Source of the DNA: Sphingobacteriia bacterium
GTDB lineage: Bacteria; Bacteroidota; Bacteroidia; B-17B0; Aurantibacillaceae
Assembly: GCA_009927275.1 (NCBI GenBank)
Contig: RFNG01000152.1
Location: forward strand, 1-39,857
Length of the DNA stretch: 39,857 nt
Direction of reading: 5' to 3'
Made by a program: the position numbers and the translations under genes. Shown in pieces: positions 27,528 to 37,050 of this stretch. How positions within the stretch are numbered: position 1 is the stretch's first letter; each line of letters starts with the position of its first letter. Below the pieces are notes generated by a model, which was not told where the DNA came from, did not search any database, and was given only the letters and a program-made list of their open reading frames with translations.

Positions 27528-28023
27528 ACAACGGTTTACAAGGGTTAATACATTTATTTTTGATATTGACGGTGTGCTTACAAATGGCCAGGTTATTCTG
27601 GGGGCAGATAATCAACACACACGAAGTTTAAATGTTAAAGATGCTTATGCCTTGCATGTAGCGCATCAAACGGGTTTTAAGCTTTTTGTAATTAGCGGGG
27701 GCAATTCGGAGCCTGTTAGAGTATATCTAGAATCTATTGGAATCGTTGTTAATATGTCGGTTCATGATAAATGGGGCTGTTATAAAATGCTTGAACATAC
27801 CCATGCATTAGATTTAAATCAGGTGATGTACATGGGAGATGATGGTCCTGACCTACCGCTTTTAAGACAGGTTGGATGTGCCGTTTGTCCAAATGATGCT
27901 GCGCTGGATGTTAAACAAGTGGTGCATTATATATCACCTTTTACAGGCGGAAACGGTTGTGTTCGCGATGTTATCGAGCAAGTTTGTAAATCGCAAAACC
28001 GATGGAATACTATACCCTGGTGA
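27517..28023 (+). CDS. kdsC: KdsC-like HAD phosphatase (3-deoxy-D-manno-octulosonate-8-phosphate phosphatase)
   Basis: A 168-residue HAD-superfamily enzyme of the C0-capless (YrbI/KdsC) type. The catalytic DxD is Asp16/Asp18 in FDIDGVLTNG; the second motif is the Ser in FVISGGN, the Lys lies in HDKW, and the metal-binding motif is GDDGPDLPLL. GCAVCPNDA and the C-terminal GGNGCVRDVIEQV are specific to KdsC. It removes phosphate from KDO-8-P, giving KDO for LPS inner core. Other HAD phosphatases of similar length (e.g. for nonulosonic acids) cannot be excluded. The stop codon shares one base with the ubiA start. Confidence 0.88.
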   Translation: MNYKQRFTRVNTFIFDIDGVLTNGQVILGADNQHTRSLNVKDAYALHVAHQTGFKLFVISGGNSEPVRVYLESIGIVVNMSVHDKWGCYKMLEHTHALDLNQVMYMGDDGPDLPLLRQVGCAVCPNDAALDVKQVVHYISPFTGGNGCVRDVIEQVCKSQNRWNTIPW

Positions 28024-28982
28024 TGTACAACATTTGGAAATATTTAAAAGCTTGGTCAATTCTACTACGCGTTGAAAATTTAATAATGATTGCAGTAGCC
28101 ATGTGGATCATGAATTCCTACGTTGTAAATACAAAATTACAGGCTATTGGTATTTTGGTTTACGGCCAAAATACAGCATTTTGGATACTGGTAGTAAGTG
28201 TCGTTTTAATTGCTGCAGGTGGATATGCTATTAACGATTATTTTGATATCCGAACCGATGAAATTAATCGCCCGCACCGCGTAATTCTAAATAAAGTTGT
28301 AAAACGAAGGTCGGCCATTGTGGCGCATTTCTGTTTAAGTTTTTGCGGACTTCTATTGGCAGTGTTCTTAGCATTTAAAGTTCAATATCTCAGAATGCTG
28401 ATATATCACGGTTTGGCAATTATGTTATTATGGACGTACAGCACGCATTTTAAAAAAAACTGGTTAATTGGTAATATTATCATTGCACTTTTGTCTGCAG
28501 CAGTTTTAACCGTTCCGCTGGTATATGCTTTTGGCTTGTATAAAATTAAATTAGATCATTTTTCTGTATCACAATATTGGATTGTATCAAAACCTATTAT
28601 ACTGTACGCGTTATTTGCATTTTTGATAAGTTTTTCTAGAGAACTGGTTAAAGATCTTGAAGATATAAAGGGTGATAAAATAGATGGTGCCAATACATTT
28701 CCGATATATGCAGGTGTTATGCCTTCAAAAATGCTTTTTACATTTAGTAATGTATTAAGTGCTGTGTTTTTAAGTTTTATACTTTATAATACCATTACCT
28801 ACACTACAGTAAAACCTATCGGACCATTTTTATATATTTTATTCTTATTGTTTTGTCCAATATTTGTAACTGCAGTATTAATATGGCCCTCCAGTTCGTC
28901 TCGGCATTTTAAATATTTGAGTTGGGCATTAAAAAGTATAATGTTTTTGGGACTTTTGTTTGCAGTTTTATTTATTTCATGA
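28023..28982 (+). CDS. UbiA-family prenyltransferase
   Basis: A 319-residue polytopic membrane enzyme from ATG 28023, which overlaps the kdsC stop by one base (TGATG); the in-frame ATG at 28002 lies wholly inside kdsC. The first Asp-rich motif is NDYFDIRTD (71-79) and the second is RELVKDLEDIKGDKIDG, both needed to bind Mg2+ and the prenyl diphosphate. In Bacteroidota this position next to maf is commonly annotated as geranylgeranylglycerol-phosphate geranylgeranyltransferase; the real acceptor (quinone ring, glycerol phosphate lipid or other) cannot be told from sequence. It ends in ATGA, overlapping the maf start by four bases. Confidence 0.85.
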   Translation: MYNIWKYLKAWSILLRVENLIMIAVAMWIMNSYVVNTKLQAIGILVYGQNTAFWILVVSVVLIAAGGYAINDYFDIRTDEINRPHRVILNKVVKRRSAIVAHFCLSFCGLLLAVFLAFKVQYLRMLIYHGLAIMLLWTYSTHFKKNWLIGNIIIALLSAAVLTVPLVYAFGLYKIKLDHFSVSQYWIVSKPIILYALFAFLISFSRELVKDLEDIKGDKIDGANTFPIYAGVMPSKMLFTFSNVLSAVFLSFILYNTITYTTVKPIGPFLYILFLLFCPIFVTAVLIWPSSSSRHFKYLSWALKSIMFLGLLFAVLFIS

Positions 28983-29574
28983 GTGTTAAAAATATTTTTC
29001 CCTTTAAAGTTGTTTTAGGCTCAGCTTCGCCCAGGCGTATTGAATTGATGCGTGGTCTGGGTGTTGATATTACTGTAAAACCTTCACATGCCGATGAAAC
29101 CTATCCTCAAAATCTCACGGCCGAACAAATTCCCTGTTTTTTAGCCGAACAAAAGATGCATGCAATAGCTCCTTCCTGCAATGCAAACGACGTAATTTAA
29201 CAGCCGATACTATTGTATATTTTAAAGGCAAGGTTTTTAATAAACCTAAAAACGAACAAGAGGCCTTAACGATGCTCTCAGCCTTATCTGAAAATACCCA
29301 TACCGTTTTTACTGCAGTAGCATTAAAATATCAAGGGTACTCTAACACCTTCTACGATTCAGCAGATGTACACTTTACCAAACTTAGTTTACAAGAATTA
29401 CAGTTTTATATTTCAAATTATAAACCCTTTGATAAAGCGGGATCCTATGGTGTACAAGACTGGCTGGGATATATTGGTATAGAATCCGTAAAAGGTAGTT
29501 TTTATACTGTAATGGGTTTGCCCGTGCACAAGGTGTACCAGGAGTTAAAACGCATCAACTCATTTTGGGCTTAA
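28979..29574 (+). CDS. maf: Maf-family nucleotide pyrophosphatase, frameshifted
   Basis: From ATG 28979 the first frame holds the Maf N-terminus VVLGSASPRRIELMRGLGV and DETYPQNLTAEQI, then stops at 29200. The second frame, to 29574, holds the rest: TADTIVYFKGKVFNKP, EALTMLSALSENTHTVFT and the C-terminal YKPFDKAGSYGVQDWLG with GSFYTVMGLPV. Adding one T to the TTT at 29196-29198 joins them as DVILTADT, exactly the Maf consensus, and gives 198 residues, the usual length. Maf proteins hydrolyse non-canonical or modified nucleoside triphosphates (dTTP/UTP-type). Last gene of the purD-to-maf run; its end overlaps convergent tsaB by 20 bases. Confidence 0.88.
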
Positions 29575-30244
29575 AAAAATAAGGCTTTAAATATGCAGGT
29601 TCAAGATTACCATAATCGGCAGGCCATTGATTGTGAATGTACATTTCATGAGCGATTTCAATCATATCAGAAGCATGTGGATGTAAAATATCCTCCTGTA
29701 ATTTAATGGCTGATTTAATATTTTGAATAAAAGGTAACGTTTTAGAACTGCCGCTGCCGCATACACACAAAGTTAAACCCGTAAGAGAATTAAAAAAATC
29801 CGTTTGTGCTAAGTCAATAGCCCTGGGTTCGATTAAAGTTTTTAAATTGTTATTGTAAACAGCTACATAAATTTCCATACGTCCGGCATCTTGACAAATT
29901 ACATAGGTATTACAAAATGATTTTGCGCGGGCTGCAAATGCCATCAATTTTAATGAGTCTATCGGAATGAGCGGAATTTTTAAACCATAACACAGGCCTT
30001 TTGCGGTACTTAATCCAATGCGAAGTCCCGTGTACGAGCCCGGGCCAATACTAACAGCAATTGCATGCAATTGATTTATTGCTTTGTGGTTTTTTTTTAA
30101 AAGTTCTTGAATGCCAGTATGTATCCATTCGGCGTGTGCATGCGGCGTAGCATTTTGAATAACATCAATACAAACTCCAGATTCAGATAACCCAAGGGAG
30201 CAAACCGGACCAGAGGATTCAATATGAAGCAGCAGTACACTCAA
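29555..30244 (-). CDS. tsaB: tRNA threonylcarbamoyladenosine biosynthesis protein TsaB
   Basis: A 229-residue ASKHA-fold protein, the partner of TsaD (encoded at 9.3 kb). Typical features are LLHIESSGPVCSLGL at the N-terminus, AHAEWIHTGIQELL and the diagnostic AVSIGPGSYTGLRIGLSTAKGLCYG, followed by IPIDSL. TsaB lacks catalytic activity but forms the heterodimer needed for t6A37 formation. The start overlaps the stop of the upstream adaptor gene by four bases, so the two are cotranscribed. The terminal LEPAYLKPYFF is also usual for Bacteroidota TsaB. Confidence 0.95.
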   Translation of the reverse strand: MSVLLLHIESSGPVCSLGLSESGVCIDVIQNATPHAHAEWIHTGIQELLKKNHKAINQLHAIAVSIGPGSYTGLRIGLSTAKGLCYGLKIPLIPIDSLKLMAFAARAKSFCNTYVICQDAGRMEIYVAVYNNNLKTLIEPRAIDLAQTDFFNSLTGLTLCVCGSGSSKTLPFIQNIKSAIKLQEDILHPHASDMIEIAHEMYIHNQWPADYGNLEPAYLKPYFFKPKMS

Positions 30245-31536
30245 GGCTTTTCGGAGGGATTTAAAAAAGCGTCTTTTTCAACAATTTCAATTTCACTCTG
30301 GGGTTTTAGTGTTTCGTTTAATGCATCAAAAGGTCCGGCAATAATAGTTTCTCCAGCTTTTAATCCGGCTGTAAGTTCAATAAATTGAGCATCTTGTATT
30401 CCGGTTTTAACGGGCTTTAATACCGGTTTATTATTTAAAATTATAAATACACCAAGATTGCTTTCAGTTGATTTTTGGATTTGTTTTTTAATAGTGTCAG
30501 CGTTCCAATTACGTGAAATTACAGCCTGAATAGGAACAGAAAGGCATTTACTTTTAAAACGTGTCATAATAGAAACGCTGGCACTCATACCAGGCCTAAA
30601 CGGCGATTGTTCTTGGGCAACACTCAAATGCCGGTACGATTCCTGAATTAAGCGTACTTTCACAACAAAATTTGTTACTTGTTCGAGTGAACTTGTATTT
30701 TGTGAGGAGTTAGCAATTTCGGTTACAATACCGCGAATTCGTTCATTAGGATATGCTTCAACATCCACAATAGCAGAATCTTTGAGATGAATTTTTACAA
30801 TATCAATTTCATTAATTTCAACACTAACTTCCATTTCATTTAAATTAGCAAGCCGCATCAATTCTGTTCCAGACATTCCCGAAACACCTACCACGCGTTC
30901 GCCCTGTTCTACACTAAGTTTTGAAATGGTAGCATCGGCTGGGGCATATATAAATGTTTTTTCTAAATTATTACGGGCTTCTTTTAATGCAGCTTCATTT
31001 CCTTCAATACCATAGGTTGCAGATAGTACATTGGATTCAATACTTTTTACATTGGCCTCTGCGCTTTTATACTGGGTTAATGCAGCTTCAAAGTCTTGCT
31101 GTGCAATTAATTTGTTTTCAAACAGTGATTTTTGTCTTTCGTAAATTAAGCGTGCATTTTCAAACGAAGCTTTTGCCTGATCAAGCAATGCCAATGTGCT
31201 TTTTAATCCGGCTTGTGTAGATTTAACTGAGGCTTGAGCACGCTGAAGCAAACTTTCATAATTATCTGGTTTTATTCGGCAAAGCAGGTCGCCTTTTTTT
31301 ACGTGTTGGCCTTCCTTAACGTACATTTCGGTAATTTCACCGCTTACGTCACTACTTATTTTAATTTCAGTTTCAGGTTGAATTTTTCCGGAAGCATTTA
31401 CCGTTTCTAAAACTGACCGGTAGGCCACAACATCCGTATACACCTTTATAGTAGCTCTGCCGCTGCAGGTTTTAAACAATATGGCAATAATAAGTAATAC
31501 TACACCAATGATGATGTACAGTTTAAAGCGTTTCAT
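30241..31536 (-). CDS. RND/MacA-type periplasmic adaptor (HlyD family)
   Basis: A 431-residue membrane fusion protein. One N-terminal anchor helix (residues 5-24) is followed by a split lipoyl domain (ISSDVSGEITEMYVKEGQHVKKGDLL and later TFIYAPADATISKLSVEQGERV), a coiled-coil hairpin between (about 95-195, Ala/Gln/Lys-rich), a beta-barrel domain and a membrane-proximal domain. It would link an inner-membrane ABC (MacB-like) or RND pump to an outer-membrane TolC-type channel. Neither partner is in the window. A perfect TACTTTTG -7 box (31553 to 31546) lies nine bases before the ATG. Confidence 0.9.
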   Translation of the reverse strand: MKRFKLYIIIGVVLLIIAILFKTCSGRATIKVYTDVVAYRSVLETVNASGKIQPETEIKISSDVSGEITEMYVKEGQHVKKGDLLCRIKPDNYESLLQRAQASVKSTQAGLKSTLALLDQAKASFENARLIYERQKSLFENKLIAQQDFEAALTQYKSAEANVKSIESNVLSATYGIEGNEAALKEARNNLEKTFIYAPADATISKLSVEQGERVVGVSGMSGTELMRLANLNEMEVSVEINEIDIVKIHLKDSAIVDVEAYPNERIRGIVTEIANSSQNTSSLEQVTNFVVKVRLIQESYRHLSVAQEQSPFRPGMSASVSIMTRFKSKCLSVPIQAVISRNWNADTIKKQIQKSTESNLGVFIILNNKPVLKPVKTGIQDAQFIELTAGLKAGETIIAGPFDALNETLKPQSEIEIVEKDAFLNPSEKP

Positions 31537-31545
31537 GTAATATTA

Positions 31546-31553
31546 CAAAAGTA
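31546..31553 (-). promoter_or_regulatory. Putative -7 box of the adaptor-tsaB operon
   Basis: TACTTTTG on the minus strand, an exact match to the Bacteroidota TAnnTTTG consensus, nine bases ahead of ATG 31536. The upstream TTG element is not apparent. Confidence 0.45.
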
Positions 31554-31601
31554 CTATGTTAATTTGAATAGCACGTATTTTTACATTGTAATATTAAAAT
31601 T

Positions 31602-33595
31602 GTGAATTTATTAGAATTTGAATCGAGTCTGTATCTTAAACAGCATGCGCAGCAACCGGTACACTGGCACCCCTATAATGCAAAAGCTTGGCAGCGTGCT
31701 AAAGATGAAAATAAACCTGTAATTGTAAGCATAGGGTACAGCTCTTGTCACTGGTGTCATGTCATGGCTCATGAGTGTTTTGACGATTTTGAAGTAGCAG
31801 AGGTAATGAATCGCCATTTTGTTAGTATTAAAATAGATCGTGAAGAATTTCCAGATGCAGATCATTTTTATATGCGTGCCCTTCATGCCATGGGCGGCTC
31901 AGGTGGTTGGCCTTTAAACTGCATTACGCTTAGTGACGGCAGACCGCTTTATGCTGCAACGTATATTCCAAAGACCCGATGGATAGACCTGTTACAGCAA
32001 ATTATTCGTATAACCAGTGAACAGCCGCAAACCGCATTACAATACGCAGATCAAATAGAGCAGGCGATGCAACCGGTAAGTACATTTCAAAGTCACCATG
32101 CTAGTATTACCCCCATTAATTTTAAACAGGTCCTTAAATCCCTCGAACCACAATTGGATTTTGAAAATGGATTACTAAAGGGGGCACCAAAGTTTATTAT
32201 GCCCGAATTTTGGAATTTTCTTTTATCGTATTGTAATATGCCGGCCATGCTTCAAATTCAAAAAGCAGTTTCGCTAACACTGTTTAATTGTGCCTTAAAA
32301 GGGTTATACGATCCCATAAATGGTGGCTTTTACCGTTACGCTACCGATGAAAAATTAAAAATACCACATTTTGAAAAAATGCTGTACGATCAAGCGCAGT
32401 TAATAAGCTTATACTGGGATGCGTATGCACTTTTTAAAGAGCCGTTTTACAGGTATGTGGCAGTTCAGGTAATTGAATTTATAGAATCGCAAATGGGTCT
32501 TCCTGAATTTGGATTTTCAGCTGCACTCGACGCAGATAGTCCAGAGGGCGAGGGGGCCTTTTATGTGTGGCGCATGAACGATTTAAACACTCATTTTTCG
32601 GATAAGCAACAAAATAGTTTTAAGCTGTTTTTTGATACTACTGAAAACTCGTATTGGCATGAGGCGGATGCGCATATATTTTTATTTAAAGATGTACGCG
32701 CGCGTCCTCCCTTAGTGGATGCTCATGGAATCCCAAGTAAGAATTGGTTGGATGTGCAGGGGTTATTAAAATCGCTTCAACAGCATCGTACTTTACCTCA
32801 ATGTGACACTAAACAAATTTTAGCATGGAATGCCTTGGTATTAAAAGCCTATGTAAAAAGTTATGAAACAAGTGGTTCAGCGCACTATTTGCTAAAAGCC
32901 CACAGCCTTTATAACTACATTACATCTAATTTTAAAAAAAGTAATACATCGTGGTTTCATCAAAACATTAACCAAACACCCTCTGGAATAGCAAATTTTG
33001 AAGATTTATCATACCTTATATCTGCATTTCTTGATCTGTCCAATTGCATTTCAGAACCCATCCTTTTACAGGATTGTAAAAACCTTACCGAACAAATTGA
33101 ATTTGAATTTAAAAACCCTGTTTCACCATTGTATTTTTTTGGACCCGAAGCCATCCTACACCGTTTAGAACTGTTGAAACTCAGGACGGCGTACAACCTT
33201 CGGCGAATGCCGTTATGGCCGAAAATTTTTTACGAATGGGACTTATTTTACAAAATCAATCCTATGTCCAAAAGGCACAACACATGGTTTCTTATATGCA
33301 TTCGCAAATACAATCTGCATTACCTTTTTATGCATACTGGGCTAAAGTAGCGCGTTATTTTTATGAACCCATGGTTTTTTTAAAAATCGTTGGTAAGTCT
33401 GTGGATGAAATTTGGAATCAATTATCAGGCAGGTATCGAAATAATTGTGTTCTTTGGGTTTTTACCGATGATACTTGTTCACAGATTAGTGCAACTACAT
33501 GTTCACTTACGGCATGTGATGCGCCCGATGTTAACTTTAATGCTACTCTTAAACGTCTTGAACGTTTACAAACTTTTGGCTCAAAATCAAACTAA
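31602..33595 (+). CDS. Thioredoxin-domain protein, YyaL/DUF255 family, frameshifted
   Basis: From GTG 31602: residues ~1-160 are the DUF255 thioredoxin-like domain ([22 protein letters not shown] in [26 protein letters not shown]), then a six-hairpin alpha/alpha-barrel region ([32 protein letters not shown]). The first frame goes wrong after ~33140 and stops at 33350. The next frame, to 33595, gives [20 protein letters not shown], the known C-terminal DG..PS.N motif. An extra T in the T7 run at 33134-33140 would join them into ~664 residues, normal for the family. The biochemical role is unclear; members include human SPATA20 and bacterial YyaL. Confidence 0.85.
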
Positions 33596-34460
33596 GTTCT
33601 GTCAACAACTTAATTTTGAAACCGAACACCCGCCCTTTTTTACTTTTAATTCTTGTTTTATAGCTTCTCATCACATTCAAAAACTGGAGGTAACCGTTTC
33701 AAAAAAGCCCGATTTTAAAACCGTTAAATCAGCAGTAGAATTGTGGGTGTATGATTTTAACAATCTGGGGCAATGCATGCAGCTAAAGCGTTATCACCGG
33801 CCCGTTAAATCCTCAAAACACACCAAGGCCTATGCCGATTCAACCATTTATGTATGGACGTATGCGGGCACCTTTTGTATAGCCCAAAGGGTTTTAGAAA
33901 ATACCATATGGAAAAGTGTTTACCGTGTATTAAATAAAACCGATTCTGCTTTTGTACAATATTATACGGAAGAGATACAAAACCCATTTATAAAGTCCTC
34001 AGAGTTTCCTTATATTTTAAAATCCATAGCAAAAGATAGTATCGGTATTCAAAAACTTTCAGCACATGTAACACTGCAAACCTATTTTAACATGCAGCAC
34101 AAGCCGTATAAAGAAATAATTTCACGATTTTATTCTGATGGTTCGCTAGAATCTAAATCCGAACATTATTTTGCTGCTCCCTGGATGCAACAAATGGGGC
34201 AATGGCATAAAAATGCCGGTCTCCTCAAGCGTTATGAATTTACATTTCAAAACAATATGCAGGTTAAAACAGAACGTCGCTTTACCTACGATTCGCGGGG
34301 TGTATTATATGCCGATTCAGTGTTTACAGACACTCGTTTTGTACAGCAAAGTGCCTATCTTATAAATTCCGACGGATGTTTTAAAAGTATTGTACTACAA
34401 TCCATAGATGAAGGGCATGTAACTATTTTTGACTTTAAGTATACGCAAACTAAACCCTAA
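33540..34460 (+). CDS. Secreted hypothetical protein with YD-like strands
   Basis: A 306-residue protein from ATG 33540, starting 56 bases inside the YyaL-like gene; ORF positions further upstream overlap that gene fully and are not credible starts. A short hydrophobic leader ([15 protein letters not shown]) probably acts as signal peptide. The body contains strand-turn units such as ISRFYSDGSLESKSEHYF and RRFTYDSRGVLYADSVF that look like YwqK/RHS-type YD repeats, usual in small Bacteroidota surface or periplasmic proteins. No function can be assigned. It converges with pheT across 116 bases. Confidence 0.55.
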   Translation: MLLLNVLNVYKLLAQNQTKFCQQLNFETEHPPFFTFNSCFIASHHIQKLEVTVSKKPDFKTVKSAVELWVYDFNNLGQCMQLKRYHRPVKSSKHTKAYADSTIYVWTYAGTFCIAQRVLENTIWKSVYRVLNKTDSAFVQYYTEEIQNPFIKSSEFPYILKSIAKDSIGIQKLSAHVTLQTYFNMQHKPYKEIISRFYSDGSLESKSEHYFAAPWMQQMGQWHKNAGLLKRYEFTFQNNMQVKTERRFTYDSRGVLYADSVFTDTRFVQQSAYLINSDGCFKSIVLQSIDEGHVTIFDFKYTQTKP

Positions 34461-34576
34461 TGTTAGGCATGTTACACAAAGTTGCTTATATAAAATTGGT
34501 ATTATGTTTTAAACGGTAAACATTAAAACGCAAAAAGAACAATTTAATACTATATCAGTTTTAATTATTGTGCTTA
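34461..34576. other. Intergenic gap between convergent genes
   Basis: A 116-base AT-rich spacer between the stops of the 33.5-kb secreted gene and pheT. I see no tRNA and no strong terminator. A weak pairing (TGTTT with AAACA around 34505-34522) is too short to call. Confidence 0.3.
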
Positions 34577-36987
34577 CTATCTTAACGTACACGCATGTTC
34601 TTGCTTTAGTTTTTCAATAACACGTTGCATAACAGTATCAATTTCAAAATCCGTTAATGTTTTATCAGCGCGCTGTAGCTTCAATCTTATACCAATGGCA
34701 TGTTCTGTGCCCATTTCAGATTTTTTAAAACGATCAAAAAGCTTTACATCCTGTATATAACCTTCTGTATTACATGTTAAAATAAGGCTTTGAATGGCCT
34801 CAAAACTTACAGATTCATCAATTTGTATGGACATATCACGCTCAACAAATGGAAACTTAATAAAATCCGAAAATACGGTTTGTAGGCGGTGTTTTAAATC
34901 TAATAAAACATGAGCATCGAGTTCGGCATAATAAATGGTTCCGTGTAAATCAAAGTGTTTTAAATATTCAGAATTTACTATTCCCCAATAGCCAATGGGG
35001 GTATTTTCAAATATAATTTCAAAGGCGTTTAGTAATCCGTTATAGTTTTTGCTATGCTGCTGTAGTGTTTTTATACCCACATAATTTAAAATTTGTAAAA
35101 GCAATGCCTTAATATAGCCAGATTGCGTTTTGTATGTTAATCCGTAAGGATTAGCTTCTAACATGTCTCCGGCGCACACTATTGCTAATGATTTGCGTTC
35201 GGTATGGTGTTCTGCTATTTTATAAACAGAGCCCCATTCAAAAAAGCGCAAGGGGCTGTTTTTATGATTTTGATTTAAGCTCAATGTTTTTAAAGCACCA
35301 TAAAGTAATTGGGTTCTCAGCGCTGCAAGTTCCTGACTTAACGGATTTTTTAAAAGCACCTGTGGATGTTGTAATTTAAGTTGAGGTTCAAAAGAAAGGT
35401 TCATCATTTCATGCCATCCTGAACCTTGTAATATCGTACTTATTTCATTTTCAAACCGCATCATACCACCGTCCATGGTGCCTGCAACACGGTACCGGAT
35501 TTGTCCAGACGCTAAAATTTTATCGTAGCCATACAGCCTCATAATTTCTTCCACAACATCTGCTTCTCTGGTAATTTCTGATTTTGAGGCAGGAATTTGC
35601 AATAACATACCGTCACTGCCTTCACTATCTATAATAAATCCTAAAGTTTCAAAAATACGTCGTATATCAGCTTTTGGTATTTCCATACCAATCAAATCAA
35701 AACAACGTTTGTATGAAAATGCCAAGGGATGCGTTTCAGGCTTTGTTGTGAGCTGTAAACTTTGTATGTTTTGAGCAATTTGAGCTCCGGTAATTTCACA
35801 AATTAAATGCACACATTCAGATAATACCTGCATTAAACCATGAGGATTAACACCCCGTTCAAATCGGTAAGAGGCATCCGTATGTATGGCATGTCGCTTA
35901 GAGGTGCGACGCACCATTGCCGCATTAAATATAGCACACTCTATAATTACAGTACTGGTATGTTCTGATACGCCGGAGGTTTTACCGCCCATTATTCCGG
36001 CAAATGCCAGGGGTTTTTCCGCATCGGCAATAATTAAATCATCTGTATGGAGCACATAGCTTTTTCCGTCAAGAGCCAGCATTTGTTCGCCATTGCGTGC
36101 ATGGCGCACCTCCAGTAATGACCCTTTCAGCGCATTAAAATCATAAGCATGTAAGGGTTGGCCCCATTCATGCATTAAAAAATTAGTAATGTCAACAACG
36201 GCATTAATAGATTTAACCCCAATACTGTTTAATCGTTGCTGAAGCCATTCAGGACTTTGCGTTTGGCTAATACCGTTTAAAATAACCCAATGAAATGCGT
36301 CGCACGCATCAGCGCTGGATACTTGTGCTTTAACTTTTAATGTTTCACTTGCGTGATACGTTTTAACGGGTGCAGGAGTTCGTAGGGTATAAGGTTGTTG
36401 CAGGCGCACGGCTAAAGCTGCAACTAAATCACGAGCTACACCAAAATGTGAAAGTGCATCACCACGGTTTGGTGTTATTCCTATTTCAAAACAAGTATCG
36501 GCATTATCAGAAATTATATCAGCTACTAAACTACCTGCTTGCAGGTCTTTTGAATTTAAAATTACAATGCCATCATGGGACAGTCCAATTCCAATTTCAT
36601 CTTCAGCGCAAAGCATACCTTCGCTAATTTCGCCTCTAATTTTAGATTTTTTAATGGTTATGGGCCCACCGTTTTTAGGATGTAACGTACACCCTACAGG
36701 GGCAAAAATTACAAACTGTCCTTCCGCTACATTTGGTGCTCCGCAAACTACAGATTTTAATTGCCCGCTTCCATCATCAATTTGGGTGCAAGTTAATCGA
36801 TCTGCTTGAGGATGCTTTGTACATGATTTTACCTGCGCTACCAGTAATCCTTTAAGCTGGTCTTTACTAACACCTTTGTTTCAACAGATTCCACTTCAAG
36901 TCCTATTTCTGTGAGTATTGCAGCGGTTTCTGCAGGTTCAGGTATAGTATGAATAAAGGTTTTTAACCAATTATATGAAATTTTCAT
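34577..36987 (-). CDS. pheT: Phenylalanine--tRNA ligase beta subunit, frameshifted near the N-terminus
   Basis: From ATG 36987 the first frame gives MKISYNWLKTF...LTEIGLEVESVETK and hits a stop soon after; the second frame, from just past it to 34577, gives DQLKGLLVAQVKSCTKHPQ and the tRNA-binding domain, then B3/B4 (ISQTQSPEWLQQRL), B5 (FDLIGMEIPKADIRRIFETLG; ADVVEEIMRLYGYDKI), the catalytic-like core and the C-terminal FDX-ACB domain (FPFVERDMSIQIDESV). Adding one base in the TTT at 36875-36877 (AAA on the minus strand, ETKGVSKDQ) restores ~803 residues, the usual length. It charges tRNA-Phe together with PheS, which is not in the window. A continuous ORF exists only from 36616. Confidence 0.93.
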
Positions 36988-36995
36988 ATGCCTTG

Positions 36996-37023
36996 TAAAG
37001 ATAACTATTTATATGCGCGGCAA
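36996..37023 (-). promoter_or_regulatory. Putative pheT promoter
   Basis: On the minus strand a TTG (37023 to 37021) is followed after 17 bases by TATCTTTA (37003 to 36996), one mismatch to TAnnTTTG, eight bases ahead of ATG 36987. This is the best two-part match in the window. Confidence 0.45.
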
Positions 37024-37050
37024 CGCAATAAACCCCTGCTGTGGCTTTAA

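Noticed and set aside
28979-29574. Programmed -1 frameshifting in maf (and in pheT)
   Set aside because: A -1 shift would fix both, but no X XXY YYZ slippery site or downstream stem is visible, and such recoding is not known for these genes; missing bases are simpler.
33390-33540. N-terminal extension of the 33.5-kb secreted protein
   Set aside because: It lies wholly inside the YyaL-like gene in another frame; ATG 33540 gives a signal-like leader.
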